Positions 18,036-30,001 of a stretch of DNA of 64,000 nucleotides are shown in pieces (positions within the stretch are counted from its first letter, which is position 1; every line of letters starts with the position of its first letter). Location: the NCBI RefSeq assembly GCF_004348995.1, contig NZ_SMKQ01000006.1, positions 52,634 through 116,633 of the forward strand, written 5' to 3'. Source of the DNA: Nonomuraea terrae. GTDB taxonomy: Bacteria > Actinomycetota > Actinomycetes > Streptosporangiales > Streptosporangiaceae. The notes below the pieces were generated by a model. It did not search any database, had not been told where the DNA came from, and saw only the letters and a list, made by a program, of their open reading frames with translations. The translations under genes and the position numbers were made by a program.

Positions 18036-18712
18036 TCCGGGTGCTCGTGGCCGACGACCAGGCGCTCGTCCGCGCGGGCGTGCGCATGCTGCTGCAGGCC
18101 ACCGGCGACATGGAGGTCGTGGCCGAGGCCGAGGACGGCGCCGAGGCCGTGCGCCTGGCCGAGCGCCACCTGCCCGACGTGATCCTCATGGACCTGCGCA
18201 TGCCGCGGGTCGACGGCCTGGAGGCGATCAGGCGGGTGCTCGCCGCCCGGCCCGGCGTCAGGATCGTGGTGCTGACCACGTTCGCCGAGGACGGCAACGT
18301 CTACGCCGCGCTGCGCGCCGGCGCCGTGGGCTTCCTGGTCAAGGACGACGACCCCGAGCGCATGGTCGACGCCGTCCGCAGGGCCGCGGCCGGCGAGCAG
18401 TTGCTCGCCCCGTCAGTGCTGCGCCGCGTCGTGGAGCGCTTCCTCGACGCGGAGGAGCAGGCCGCCGCCCCGTCGGCGCCCCCGGGGCTGACCGAGCGCG
18501 AGCTGGAGGTGCTCGCCCTGGTCGGCACGGGCCTGTCCAACGCGGAGATCGCCGAGGAGCTGCACGTCGGCGTCACCACGGTCAAGACCCACATCGCCGC
18601 GGCCATGGAGAAACTGGGCCTGCGCAATCGCATCCAGGCCGCCGTCGTCGCCCACCGCACCGGCCTCGTCGACGCCTCCTTCCGCCCCGTACGTCCCAGG
18701 CGCGGCGGCTGA
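18032..18712 (+). CDS. NarL/LuxR-type response regulator
   Basis: A 226-residue response regulator paired with the preceding kinase (GTGA overlap). The receiver domain shows the acidic pocket DDQ near residue 8, phospho-acceptor Asp54 (ILMDLRMP), Thr in VLTTFAE and Lys in FLVKDD. The C-terminal GerE/LuxR helix-turn-helix (LTEREVLALVGTG-like, then SNAEIAEELHVGVTTVKTHI) covers residues about 150-210. The operon continues after 110 bp with a small membrane protein that may be a target, but this is only positional evidence. Confidence 0.92.
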   Translation: MIRVLVADDQALVRAGVRMLLQATGDMEVVAEAEDGAEAVRLAERHLPDVILMDLRMPRVDGLEAIRRVLAARPGVRIVVLTTFAEDGNVYAALRAGAVGFLVKDDDPERMVDAVRRAAAGEQLLAPSVLRRVVERFLDAEEQAAAPSAPPGLTERELEVLALVGTGLSNAEIAEELHVGVTTVKTHIAAAMEKLGLRNRIQAAVVAHRTGLVDASFRPVRPRRGG

Positions 18713-18822
18713 TCGGGGCGGGTCCGCCCGGAGGTGTAGCGGCGGGTCATCCCCCAGGCTGACGACCGGCCGGGGTCCGCGCGGCGACCATGTGGTCCTT
18801 GACAGTCCCCGAAAGGATCATC

Positions 18823-19236
18823 ATGCGAGAAACAGCCGCCGCCCCCCGCACCGAGCCGGGCGGCCAGGCCTCCTCCGGGCTGCTCTACGGCCTGCGCGTC
18901 GCCGTCACCGCCCACGCGGCGGCGCTGCTGGTGGCCGCCTCGTTCGCCGGCCAGTCGGTGGAGTCCGACTCGATGCTCGAGAGCCACCTCATGGCCGGCA
19001 TGGTCGTGCACCTGCTGGCCCTCGTCCAGACCGTGCTGGCGGTGCTCGTCTGGCGTCCCGGACGCGGGGCGGGCTGGCCGGCGCTGGCCAGCGTCGCGCT
19101 GTTCCTCATCGGCGGCGCCCAGCACGTCACCTGGATGTGGCTCGGCGCGCACGTGCCCAACGGGGTGGCGCTGTTCGGCCTCATCACCGCGGTGCTGATC
19201 TGGGCGTGGTCACCGGCGGCCGCCCGCCGCCGCTAA
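18823..19236 (+). CDS. Small four-helix membrane protein
   Basis: An unrecognised 137-residue protein with four hydrophobic segments (about residues 22-42, 55-75, 85-105 and 112-130) separated by short loops, after a polar Ala/Pro-rich N-terminus. The ATG is chosen for its AAAGGA ribosome site; the frame stays open further upstream without one. It follows the two-component pair in the same direction. Its stop codon TAA forms the first bases of the trpF -10 box. No catalytic motif is visible. Confidence 0.65.
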   Translation: MRETAAAPRTEPGGQASSGLLYGLRVAVTAHAAALLVAASFAGQSVESDSMLESHLMAGMVVHLLALVQTVLAVLVWRPGRGAGWPALASVALFLIGGAQHVTWMWLGAHVPNGVALFGLITAVLIWAWSPAAARRR

Positions 19237-19246
19237 GGTCGGAGGC

Positions 19247-19834
19247 GTGTATGTGAAGATCTGCGGCCTGAGCGAGCCGGAACACGTCGCCGCCGCCGTC
19301 GAGGCCGGAGCCGACGCCATCGGGTTCGTCATGACCCGCAGCCCGCGCCGCGTCACGCCCGAGCGGGCCGCCGAGCTGGCCGCCCTCGTGCCCGCACACG
19401 TCCTCACCGTCGGCGTGTTCCGCGGGGAGGACCCCACGGCCGTGCGCGCGGCGGTGCTGGCCTCCGGGGTGCGAGGCGTCCAGCTGCACGGCCGCCATCC
19501 CCACGGCGACTTCACCGCGCTCAAGGACCTCGGCGTCCGCCTCGTGCGGGCCGTGGACGCCCAGGCCGAGCTGCGCTGCGGAGCCTACGACGAAGACCTG
19601 CTCATCGTCGACGCCCCCCACGCAGGCTCCGGTCAGCCGTGGGACTGGGCCGCGGTGCGCGGCCGCCCCTCGGGGCAGTGGATGCTGGCCGGCGGCCTCG
19701 ACCCGGCCAACGTCCGCGAGGCCATCGCCGCCGCCGGCCCGTGGGGCGTCGACGTCTCCAGCGGTGTGGAGACCGCGCCAGGGGTCAAGGACTCCGCCCT
19801 GATCCGGGCGTTCCTGGAGGCCGTACGCGGCTGA
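19247..19834 (+). CDS. trpF: Phosphoribosylanthranilate isomerase
   Basis: A 195-residue (beta-alpha)8 barrel that performs the Amadori rearrangement of phosphoribosylanthranilate in tryptophan synthesis. Family motifs are complete: KICGL with the catalytic Cys at the N-terminus, GFVMTRSPRRV, VQLHG, the catalytic Asp in LLIVDAP, and the phosphate-binding LAGGL and GVDVSSGVE. The GTG start is leaderless-like: TAAGGT (19234-19239) ends 7 nt upstream. A stand-alone trpF is noteworthy because most actinomycetes rely on the dual-specificity isomerase PriA. It is 13 kb from trpE and not in an obvious trp operon. Confidence 0.9.
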   Translation: MYVKICGLSEPEHVAAAVEAGADAIGFVMTRSPRRVTPERAAELAALVPAHVLTVGVFRGEDPTAVRAAVLASGVRGVQLHGRHPHGDFTALKDLGVRLVRAVDAQAELRCGAYDEDLLIVDAPHAGSGQPWDWAAVRGRPSGQWMLAGGLDPANVREAIAAAGPWGVDVSSGVETAPGVKDSALIRAFLEAVRG

Positions 19835-19962
19835 GCGAGCTCCGCCGGGCTCCGCCTGACCCGTTCCGGTCAAGAAACCGGACATCACCAGCGGAAACGG
19901 ATGGAACAGATGTGCCCATCCGAGACCGCTGAGACCGAGTTCCACGCAGTAGGGTCTGCTGC

Positions 19963-20544
19963 GTGAGTGAAACTTCCGCCGAGGACCGTATCTGGACGGT
20001 CCCCAACCTGCTGAGCTTCCTGCGCCTGCTTGGTGTGCCCGTGTTCCTCTGGCTCGTGCTCGGGCCCAGGGAGGACGGCTGGGCCATCGGCGTGCTCGCG
20101 GTGGCGGGTTTCACCGACTGGCTCGACGGGAAGATCGCCCGCGCGTTCAACCAGACCAGCCGTCTGGGCCGGCTCATCGACCCGGCCGCCGACAAGCTCT
20201 ACGTGTTCTCCACGATCTTCGCGCTGCTGGTGCGCGAGATCATCCCCTGGTGGCTCGTCGCCGCCATCCTCCTGCGCGAGGCCTTCGTCGGATGTTCCAT
20301 CCTCGTACTCCGCAAATACGGATATAGGGCACTTCAGGTGCATTTTTTGGGCAAGGCGGCCATGTTCAACCTCATGTACGCCTTCCCGCTCCTCTTCCTT
20401 GCCTCCCATGCTGGGTGGTATGCCGATATAGCCCAGATCGTCGGGTGGGCATTCGCACTCTGGGGAACGGGCCTGTACTGGTGGGCGGGGGTGCTGTATG
20501 TGGTACAGGTGCGACAACTCGTAATCGCGGCCAAGAAGGAGTGA
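19963..20544 (+). CDS. CDP-alcohol phosphatidyltransferase (PgsA/cardiolipin-synthase type)
   Basis: A 193-residue membrane enzyme of the CDP-alcohol phosphatidyltransferase family. The signature D-x2-D-G-x2-A-R-x8-G-x3-D-x3-D is complete at about residues 52-77 ([10 protein letters not shown], then [10 protein letters not shown]). About five membrane helices follow. The product could be phosphatidylglycerol-phosphate or cardiolipin; mycobacteria carry a homologous gene, pgsA2, near the same garA locus. The GTG start is leaderless-like (TAGGGT 7 nt upstream). The 3' third (about 20280-20480) has lower GC and rarer codons than its surroundings. The next gene starts 4 nt after the stop. Confidence 0.85.
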   Translation: MSETSAEDRIWTVPNLLSFLRLLGVPVFLWLVLGPREDGWAIGVLAVAGFTDWLDGKIARAFNQTSRLGRLIDPAADKLYVFSTIFALLVREIIPWWLVAAILLREAFVGCSILVLRKYGYRALQVHFLGKAAMFNLMYAFPLLFLASHAGWYADIAQIVGWAFALWGTGLYWWAGVLYVVQVRQLVIAAKKE

Positions 20545-20548
20545 TCGG

Positions 20549-23053
20549 GTGAAGGCGGTCGTCATGGCGGGCGGGGAGGGCACTCGGCTGCGTCCGATGA
20601 CCGCCAACCAGCCCAAGCCCCTGCTCCCCGTGGCCAACCGCCCGATCATGGAACACGTGTTACGCCTGCTCAAGCGGCACGGCGTGACCGAGACCGTGGT
20701 GACGCTGCAGTTCCTCGCCGCCCTCGTGCGCAACTACTTCGGCGACGGCGACGAGCTCGGCATGCACCTCCAGTACGCCACCGAGGACGTCCCCCTCGGC
20801 ACCGCGGGAAGCGTCAAGAACGCCGCCGCCCGGCTCCGCGACGACCGATTCCTCGTCATCTCCGGCGACGCCCTGACGGATATTGATTTGTCCGACATGA
20901 TCCGTTTTCACCGGGAAAATGGGGCGCTGGTGACGATCGGCCTGAAACGCGTCCCCAACCCGCTCGAATTCGGGATCATCATCGTCGACGAGTCCGGCCG
21001 CGTGCAGCGCTTCCTGGAGAAGCCCACGTGGGGCCAGGTCTTCTCCGACACCGTCAACACCGGCATCTACGTCATGGAGCCCGAGGTCCTCGACGCCGTC
21101 GCCGAGGGCGTACCGGTCGACTGGTCCGCCGACGTCTTCCCCGCCCTGCTCGCCGGCGGCGCCGCCATCTACGGCTACGTGGCCGACGGCTACTGGGAGG
21201 ACGTCGGCACCCACGAGAGCTACCTCAAGGCCCAGGCCGACGCCCTGTCGGGCAAGGTCCAGCTCGACATCGGCGGCTTCGAGGTCTCCCCGGGCGTCTG
21301 GGTGGCCGACTCGGCCTCGGTCGACCCCGACGCCGTGCTCAAGGGCCCGCTGCTCGTCGGCGACTACGCCAAGGTGGAGGCGGGCGCCGAGCTGCGCGAG
21401 TACACCGTGCTCGGCAACAACGCGGTCGTCCGCGAGGGCGCCTTCCTGCACCGCGCGGTCGTCCACGACAACGTCTACCTCGGCCCCGGCGCCCACCTGC
21501 GCGGCTGCGTCATCGGCAAGAGCACCGACGTGATGGCCGGCGCCCGCATCGAGGAGAACGCCGTCATCGGTGACGAGTGCGTCATCGAGGCCGAGGCGTA
21601 CGTCTCCAGCGGCGTCAAGGTCTACCCGTTCAAGACCATCGAGGCCGGCGCGGTCGTCAACACCAGCGTCATCTGGGAGTCGCGCGGCCAGCGCAACCTG
21701 TTCGGCCCGCGCGGCGTCAGCGGCCTGGTCAACGTCGAGATCACCACCGAGCTCTGCGTCCGCCTGGCCAGCGCGTACGCCACCACCCTGCGCAAGGGCG
21801 CCCACGTCGTCACCTCCCGCGACTGCTCGCTGGCCGCCAGGGCGCTGAAGCGGGCCGTCAACGCCGCGCTGACCGCCAGCGCCATCAACGTGCTCGACCT
21901 CGAGGCCGCCCCGATGCCCGTCACCCGCTTCCACACCGCCAGGGAGTCGGCGGCCGGCGGCATCGCCCTGCGCACCACCCCGGGCGACCCGCAGAGCGTG
22001 GACATCGTCATCATGGACGGCCGCGGCGCCGACCTGCCGCCGGCCGCCCAGCGCAAGCTGGAGCGGGTCTTCTCCCGCCAGGAGTTCCGCCGCGCCTTCC
22101 CCGGCGAGATCGCCGAGCTCACCTACCCGTCCAGGGCCGTCGAGGACTACACCCACGAGCTGCTCACCCACGTCGGCGTGAGCGGCGTGCGCGACATGAA
22201 GGTGGTCGTCGACTGTGCCGGCGGCACCTCCTCGCTCGTGCTGCCCACGCTGCTCGGGCGGGTCGGCGTCGAGGTGCTCACCGTCAACGCCCGCCTCGAC
22301 GACGTCTCGCCCACCGAGACGCTGGCCGGCCGCCGCCGCGACCTGCAACGCCTGTCGGAGCTGGTCAGCTCCTCGCGGGCGGCGTTCGGCGTGCGGTTCG
22401 ACCCGGTCGGTGAGCGCATCGCCCTCGTCGACGAGAAGGGCCAGCTGATCAGCGAGGAACGCGCCCTGCTCGTCGTGCTCGACCTGGTCGCCGCCGAACG
22501 CCAGGGCGGCCGGGTGGCCCTGCCGGTCACCACGACCCGGGTCGCCGAGCAGGTCTGCCGCTTCCACGGCGTCCAGGTGCAGTGGACCACCACCTCGCTC
22601 GACGCCCTCACCTCGGCCGCCGCCGGCCCTGACATGATCTTCGCCGCTGACGGGCGCGGCGGCTTCGTGGTCCCGGAGTTCAGCCCCGCCATCGACGGGC
22701 TGGCCGCGTTCATGCGGCTGCTCGGCCTGGTCGCCCGCACCCGGTTGTCGCTCAGCCAGATCGACGCGCGGATCCCCGAGGTCAAGCTGCTCAAACGCGC
22801 CGTGCCGACGCCGTGGGCGGCCAAGGGCGCCGTCATGCGCTCGGTCATGGAGGCCGCCGAGGCCGAGCCCGACGGCTGCCGCATCGACACCACCGACGGC
22901 GTCCGGGTGGCCCGCGACGACGGCAGCTGGGTGCTCGTGCTGCCCGCCGCCGCCGAGCCGGTCACCGACCTGTGGGCCGAGGCGTGGGACGTGGACGCCG
23001 CCCAGACCCTGCTCGAACGCTGGGCCCGCATCGTCGAGCAGGCCGCCACCTGA
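20549..23053 (+). CDS. Mannose-1-phosphate guanylyltransferase fused to a degenerate phosphohexomutase domain
   Basis: An 834-residue fusion. Residues about 1-235 are a sugar-phosphate nucleotidyltransferase with an intact pyrophosphorylase signature ([17 protein letters not shown]); residues about 250-370 form a left-handed beta-helix of hexapeptide repeats; residues about 380-830 have the phosphomannomutase fold. The mutase loops are not catalytic-looking: the TASHNP serine loop reads RTTPGDP (475-481) and the metal loop DGDGDR reads DPVGER (618-623). GDP-mannose supply for cell-envelope glycans fits the nearby phospholipid enzyme. AAGGAG lies 7 nt before the GTG. A rare TTA Leu codon occurs at 20660-20662. 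Confidence 0.85.
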   Translation: MKAVVMAGGEGTRLRPMTANQPKPLLPVANRPIMEHVLRLLKRHGVTETVVTLQFLAALVRNYFGDGDELGMHLQYATEDVPLGTAGSVKNAAARLRDDRFLVISGDALTDIDLSDMIRFHRENGALVTIGLKRVPNPLEFGIIIVDESGRVQRFLEKPTWGQVFSDTVNTGIYVMEPEVLDAVAEGVPVDWSADVFPALLAGGAAIYGYVADGYWEDVGTHESYLKAQADALSGKVQLDIGGFEVSPGVWVADSASVDPDAVLKGPLLVGDYAKVEAGAELREYTVLGNNAVVREGAFLHRAVVHDNVYLGPGAHLRGCVIGKSTDVMAGARIEENAVIGDECVIEAEAYVSSGVKVYPFKTIEAGAVVNTSVIWESRGQRNLFGPRGVSGLVNVEITTELCVRLASAYATTLRKGAHVVTSRDCSLAARALKRAVNAALTASAINVLDLEAAPMPVTRFHTARESAAGGIALRTTPGDPQSVDIVIMDGRGADLPPAAQRKLERVFSRQEFRRAFPGEIAELTYPSRAVEDYTHELLTHVGVSGVRDMKVVVDCAGGTSSLVLPTLLGRVGVEVLTVNARLDDVSPTETLAGRRRDLQRLSELVSSSRAAFGVRFDPVGERIALVDEKGQLISEERALLVVLDLVAAERQGGRVALPVTTTRVAEQVCRFHGVQVQWTTTSLDALTSAAAGPDMIFAADGRGGFVVPEFSPAIDGLAAFMRLLGLVARTRLSLSQIDARIPEVKLLKRAVPTPWAAKGAVMRSVMEAAEAEPDGCRIDTTDGVRVARDDGSWVLVLPAAAEPVTDLWAEAWDVDAAQTLLERWARIVEQAAT

Positions 23054-23191
23054 TCCCGGAAAAATCCATGCCCGCGACGTGCGCGCGGAGTGCCGCAAGA
23101 TCGTAATGTTGAAACGCGCGGCGGCATGGACCACGGGGCGGGCGCAGCGGTAACTTTGTCTGCGTCCGACACCCGAGTCCAGCGCCCCGCC

Positions 23192-23220
23192 TTGACCTTT
23201 GCCGCTGATCAGCGTAAGTT
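23192..23220 (+). promoter_or_regulatory. Sigma-70-type promoter of the garA operon
   Basis: TTGACC (23192-23197), a 17-bp spacer and TAAGTT (23215-23220). Transcription would begin near 23227, giving a 5' UTR of about 75 nt before the FHA-protein start. Confidence 0.5.
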
Positions 23221-23301
23221 GCGGCATTCGCAAACGTGAAAGAGCGAAGGCAGGCGCGCCCGAAAGCACCGTGTCTTCGCGGTAGGAGGCCGAGCCGATC
23301 G

Positions 23302-23814
23302 ATGCCGAGCGTCTACTGCACGCAGTGCGGGCACGCCAACCCCGAGGATGCCCGTTTCTGTTCCCGCTGTGGGTCACCGCTGACCAGACCCGAGGTCTCC
23401 GGGGACACCACGTCGACGATCTCCGTCGCGGGAATCGAGGCGTACGAGGCTGAGACAGGCGACATGCTGCTGGCCGAGCGGGCGCTCGTCGAGCAGCTCC
23501 CGCCCGGCGCGGCGTTGCTCACGGTGACCAGGGGCCCCAACCAGGGCAGCCGTTTCAGGCTGGACAAAGACCTGACCACGACCGGGCGCCACCCGGAGAG
23601 CGACATCTTCCTCGACGACATCACGGTCTCCCGCCGCCACGTCGAGTTCTACCGGCACCGCGGGGGCCAGTTCTCCGTGCGCGACGTGGGCAGCCTCAAC
23701 GGCACCTACGTCAACCGCGAGCGGATCGAGGAGGTTCCGCTGCACTCCGGAGACGAGGTGCAGATCGGCAAGTTCCGCCTTCTCTTCCTGATGCGCGGCA
23801 ACCCAGGCGCATGA
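23302..23814 (+). CDS. garA: Zinc-ribbon FHA-domain protein, GarA-like
   Basis: A 170-residue cytosolic regulator. Residues about 4-26 form a zinc ribbon with two CxxC pairs (CTQCG, CSRCG); a linker contains GDTTSTISV, similar to the phosphorylated Thr motif of mycobacterial GarA; residues about 75-160 are an FHA domain (GRHPESDIFLDD, SRRHVEF, SLNGTYVN). GarA switches 2-oxoglutarate and glutamate metabolism in response to Ser/Thr kinases; assigning that role here rests on the motif and on synteny (garA, ftsR-type MerR, DUF151, MerR, gcvP) with mycobacteria. Mycobacterial GarA lacks the zinc ribbon. An AGGAGG site lies rather far (about 12 nt) upstream. Confidence 0.8.
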   Translation: MPSVYCTQCGHANPEDARFCSRCGSPLTRPEVSGDTTSTISVAGIEAYEAETGDMLLAERALVEQLPPGAALLTVTRGPNQGSRFRLDKDLTTTGRHPESDIFLDDITVSRRHVEFYRHRGGQFSVRDVGSLNGTYVNRERIEEVPLHSGDEVQIGKFRLLFLMRGNPGA

Positions 23815-23875
23815 GCGGGCGGAGTGAGCGACCCATGGAGACGTCCCCAGTGGGGGAGCCGTTGCGGGAGGCGGC

Positions 23876-24529
23876 ATGAGCTCACAGGCCGCACGCTCGC
23901 ACATGAGCATCGGGGAGGTGCTCGCCCTGCTGCAGGGCGAGTTCCCCGATGTCACCGTCTCCAAGATCCGGTTCCTCGAGGGTGAGGGCCTGATCGAGCC
24001 CGAGCGCAGCCCGTCCGGCTTCCGCAAGTTCACCCACCTGCACGTCGAGCAGCTCCGCTTCATCCTCACCGAGCAGCGCGACAACTACCTGCCGCTGCGG
24101 GTGATCAAGGACAAGATGGCCGAGAGCTTCGGCCGCCCCCGCGTGCTGCAGGACAAGCAGGAGGTCAGGCTCAGCCGGGCCGAGCTGCTGGAGGCCGCCG
24201 GCATCGACGAGGAGACCCTCGGGGAGCTCGAAGACTACGGCCTGCTCGCCCCGGTGGCCCGCCGCTACGACGAGGAGGCCCTCACCGTGGCCCGAACCGT
24301 CGGCTCGTTGTCCCGCTTCGGCCTGCACGCCCGTCATCTGCGCGCGGTCAAGGCGGCGGCCGAGCGCGAGTGCGGCCTGGTCGAGCAGACCGTCGCCCCC
24401 ATACTCAAGCGGCGCGCCCCCGGCGCCATCGGCGAGGCCGACGAGGCGGCGAGGGAGCTGTCCACGCTCCTGCTCGATCTGCACGCGTCCCTTGTGCGCA
24501 CGGGAGTCCGGTCGGTCCTCGGAGGTTGA
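23876..24529 (+). CDS. ftsR: MerR-family regulator, FtsR/Rv1828-like
   Basis: A 217-residue MerR-type regulator with an N-terminal winged helix (SIGEVLALLQGEFPDVTVSK, then IRFLEGEGLIEPERSPSG) and a helical C-terminal part. It matches the Rv1828/FtsR type by position immediately after garA and by its VTVSKIRFLE motif; in Corynebacterium FtsR activates ftsZ. A GGGAGG ribosome site precedes the ATG. It probably shares the garA transcript. Confidence 0.82.
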   Translation: MSSQAARSHMSIGEVLALLQGEFPDVTVSKIRFLEGEGLIEPERSPSGFRKFTHLHVEQLRFILTEQRDNYLPLRVIKDKMAESFGRPRVLQDKQEVRLSRAELLEAAGIDEETLGELEDYGLLAPVARRYDEEALTVARTVGSLSRFGLHARHLRAVKAAAERECGLVEQTVAPILKRRAPGAIGEADEAARELSTLLLDLHASLVRTGVRSVLGG

Positions 24530-24661
24530 GGCCGGGGCGAGCTGGGAGGCGGGGGCACATTCCGGGCCCTGCGGGTGTTACGTTGAAACGAAGAGCCAAT
24601 CAGCCAGAAGCGATGTTCGAAGAGCTGTGCCGGGTGACCGGTCAGGATTACGGAGCAGCCC

Positions 24662-25132
24662 GTGTTGCAGATGGAGGTCGTGGGCGTAAGAGTTGAGATG
24701 CCCACAAATCAGCCGATCGTCTTGCTCAAGGAGGCACACGGGGAACGGTTCCTGCCCATCTGGATCGGCATGACCGAAGCCACGGCCATCGCCCTCGCCC
24801 AGGCGGAGGAGCCGCCGCCGCGGCCACTCACTCATGACCTGTTCCGCGACGTGCTGAGCGCCCTCGGCGTCGGCCTGCGGGCGGTCAACATCGTCGCGCT
24901 GCGCGACGGCATCTTCTTCGCCGATCTCGTCTTCTCCAACGGCGTGGAGGTCAGCGCCCGGCCGTCCGACTCCATCGCGCTCGCCCTGCGCACGGGGGCG
25001 CGCATCTTCGCCAGCGAGGAGGTCGTCCAGGAGGCGGGTGTGATCATCCCCGACGACCAGGAGGACGAGGTGGAGAAGTTCAGGGAGTTCCTTGACACGA
25101 TCACTCCCGAGGACTTCGGCCGCGCGGGGTAG
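24662..25132 (+). CDS. DUF151 bifunctional-nuclease family protein
   Basis: A 156-residue member of the DUF151 (bifunctional nuclease) family, Rv1829-like. Characteristic segments are QPIVLLKEAHGERFLPIWIG near residue 15, EATAIALAQ, and the C-terminal RPSDSIALALR. Some members cleave DNA or RNA, but the role in actinobacteria is unsettled. The GTG start has GGAG at 7 nt. It lies between two MerR genes in the conserved garA locus, and the 132-bp gap upstream could hold an additional promoter. Confidence 0.85.
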   Translation: MLQMEVVGVRVEMPTNQPIVLLKEAHGERFLPIWIGMTEATAIALAQAEEPPPRPLTHDLFRDVLSALGVGLRAVNIVALRDGIFFADLVFSNGVEVSARPSDSIALALRTGARIFASEEVVQEAGVIIPDDQEDEVEKFREFLDTITPEDFGRAG

Positions 25133-25279
25133 GTATTTCAGTGCATTTACGCTTCACGACGCGCCGAGCCGGATCGTTGACTGAGCATGGTCACGGTCCT
25201 ACGGTGCAAGTGAAACCCGTGGCCGCACTTTACAAACCCCCAGATCAGGCCACGGGATGAGAGAAAGCCGGAGGTCCGC

Positions 25280-25900
25280 GTGGCGGTCAGCAGCGGCGAG
25301 GGTAAGACGGCCGGCCAGGAAGATCCGGTGCGGCGCGAGAGTGCGCGGCAGCGTGCCGGGGAGCAGGGCCTGCTCTTCGACGAGCAGCCGGCGACGCTGC
25401 CGGACGACATCGGATACCGCGGGCCGACGGCCTGCGCGGCGGCCGGCATCACTTACAGGCAGCTCGACTACTGGGCGCGCACGGGCCTGGTCGAGCCCAC
25501 GATAAGGGCCGCACAGGGCTCGGGCTCGCAGCGCCTCTACAGCTTCCGCGACATCCTGGTGCTCAAGGTCGTCAAGCGGCTCCTCGACACAGGAGTGTCG
25601 CTGCAGCAGATCCGCACGGCCGTGCAGCACCTGCGTGACCGCGGCGTCGCCGACCTCGCGCAGATCACCCTCATGAGCGACGGTGTCAGCGTCTACGAGT
25701 GCACCTCCGCAGACGAGGTGATCGACCTGCTCCAGGGCGGCCAGGGCGTGTTCGGCATCGCGCTCGGCCGGGTCTGGCGAGAGGTCGAGGGCTCCCTCGC
25801 GGAGCTGCCGGGGGAACGCGCGGCGGTCGAGGACACCGTCCCGGCCGACCACCCCGCTGACGAACTCGCCCGCCGGCGCCGCGCTCGCCGCATCGGCTGA
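25280..25900 (+). CDS. MerR-family regulator, Rv1830-like
   Basis: A 206-residue regulator with a charged, unstructured N-terminal tail (residues 1-45), a MerR helix-turn-helix (GYRGPTACAAAGITYRQLDYW, then RTGLVEPT) and a following helical domain. It corresponds in order and type to Rv1830 of mycobacteria. GGAGG lies 5 nt before the GTG. It is the last gene before the glycine riboswitch. Its target is unknown; linkage to gcvP is positional. Confidence 0.82.
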   Translation: MAVSSGEGKTAGQEDPVRRESARQRAGEQGLLFDEQPATLPDDIGYRGPTACAAAGITYRQLDYWARTGLVEPTIRAAQGSGSQRLYSFRDILVLKVVKRLLDTGVSLQQIRTAVQHLRDRGVADLAQITLMSDGVSVYECTSADEVIDLLQGGQGVFGIALGRVWREVEGSLAELPGERAAVEDTVPADHPADELARRRRARRIG

Positions 25901-25989
25901 TCCGGGCTCCCGCGACAGGCCGGCGAACCCGGCCGATCCTCACTATCCCGGCGCACCGTAGTAATCTAGGACGGGTAAGGCTGACGACC

Positions 25990-26176
25990 CCGTGCGGGAG
26001 AGTCCCCGGGCACTGATCCCGGGGCGCCGAAGGAGCAACCCTCCCCGGAATCTCTCAGGCATCCGGTACCGCTGGGCGAGGCAACTCTGGAAAGCAGGCG
26101 CGTCCGCCAGACGCGCCTCACCGACGGTGCAAGCCCCACCGGGGTGAAGCTCTCAGGTCCCGTTGACAGAGGGGGA
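25990..26176 (+). promoter_or_regulatory. Tandem glycine riboswitch
   Basis: Two consecutive glycine aptamers precede gcvP. Aptamer 1 (about 25990-26073) shows GCGGGAGAGTCCC, GCCGAAGGAGCAA and CTCTCAGGC; aptamer 2 (about 26078-26176) shows GCAACTCTGGAAAGC, CACCGACGGTGCAAGC and GCTCTCAGG. These are the conserved elements of the class, which binds glycine and usually switches glycine-cleavage genes on. The gcvP ATG lies 58 nt downstream of the second aptamer. A likely -10 box is TAATCT near 25962. Confidence 0.93.
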
Positions 26177-26233
26177 GATCCGGCACTCGCCCGCGCCCTG
26201 GCGCCGGTCTCCATAGCCTCGGGAGGCACCTCC

Positions 26234-29065
<2,832 letters not shown>

Positions 29066-29073
29066 GCCCGCGC

Positions 29074-29117
29074 GCCGAAGGACCGGCCGGGGCGACCGAT
29101 CCGGCCAGTCCTTCGGC
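29074..29117 (+). terminator. Strong hairpin after gcvP
   Basis: A 17-bp stem with one mismatch (29074-29090 with 29101-29117, 10-nt loop) begins 8 bp after the gcvP stop. There is no T-run, as is common in high-GC actinomycetes. Confidence 0.6.
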
Positions 29118-29185
29118 GGCAAGTGGGCAGACATGATCGCCGGAAATCGTTAGGCTCGGGGCGACCGTCGCCCCGAGGAGCCTCC

Positions 29186-29995
29186 TTGACGTCATCAGAG
29201 CTGCAGACCTCGCCCCTCGACACCGCCCGCCTGCTCGCCGAACGCGGAGACCTCGAGGGCGCCGCCGCCATCCTGTCCGAGCTCGCCGCCGACCACGAGG
29301 AGCCCGACCGGGCGCAGGCCGCCGTCGGGCTGGCCGTGGTGCTGGAGCAACGCGGCGAGGTCGAGGCCGCCAGGGCCGCCGCCCGCACCGCGCTGGCCAC
29401 CGGGCATCCCGAGTTCGCCGCCCAGGCCGCCTGCCACCTCGCCCAGGGCTTCGAACGCGAGGGGCGCGACGACCAGGCCAGGGCCGCCTGGCAGGCCGTG
29501 CTGGGCGTCGGCACGGCCGCGTACGTGCCGCTGGCCCACCTCGCGCTGGCCCGGCTGGCCGTGCGGGCGCAGAACCTGGAGGAGGCCGAGCGGGAGTTCC
29601 GCGCCGCCATGGAGACGAGCATGGAGGCAGGTGACGAGGGGGTCGGCGCTCACGCGGCGCAGCAGCTCGCCGACCTGATGATGGAGCACGGCGAGCCGGG
29701 GGCGGCCGCCGAGGTGCTGCTGGACGCCCTGGAGTTCGCGCCCGCGGACGAGATGCCGGGGCTGCGCGTCCAGCTCGGTATCGCGCATCTGGAGCTGGCC
29801 TGCGCCGAGTTCGCCGAGAGCCTGGAGGACGGCGCCGACCCGCGCACGGGCGCCCTGGCGATCGAGCTGCTGGCGCGCACGCTTCCGCTGCGCGGGCGCG
29901 CCGACGACGCCGACCGGGTCTGGACGTACGGGCTGGAGCACGAGGACGAGACGCTGGCCGCGGAGGTGCGGCTGCGTTACCAGCGCGACGCCTGA
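29186..29995 (+). CDS. Tetratricopeptide-repeat protein
   Basis: A 269-residue Ala- and Glu-rich protein consisting mostly of helical TPR-like pairs (for example AERGDLEGAAAILSELAADH, then GEVEAARAAARTALATG). TPRs mediate protein contacts; the partner is unknown. The start is inferred to be TTG at 29186 because GAGGAG lies 6 nt upstream; the frame extends 63 nt further 5' without a better signal. It has no signal peptide and should be cytosolic. It follows gcvP but is separated by the hairpin. Confidence 0.65.
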   Translation: MTSSELQTSPLDTARLLAERGDLEGAAAILSELAADHEEPDRAQAAVGLAVVLEQRGEVEAARAAARTALATGHPEFAAQAACHLAQGFEREGRDDQARAAWQAVLGVGTAAYVPLAHLALARLAVRAQNLEEAEREFRAAMETSMEAGDEGVGAHAAQQLADLMMEHGEPGAAAEVLLDALEFAPADEMPGLRVQLGIAHLELACAEFAESLEDGADPRTGALAIELLARTLPLRGRADDADRVWTYGLEHEDETLAAEVRLRYQRDA

Positions 29996-30001
29996 CCGGT
30001 C

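Noticed and set aside
26144..26233. N-terminal extension of gcvP through the riboswitch
   Set aside because: The open frame crosses the conserved second glycine aptamer; the ATG at 26234 has a GGAGG site and starts at the normal P-protein N-terminus.
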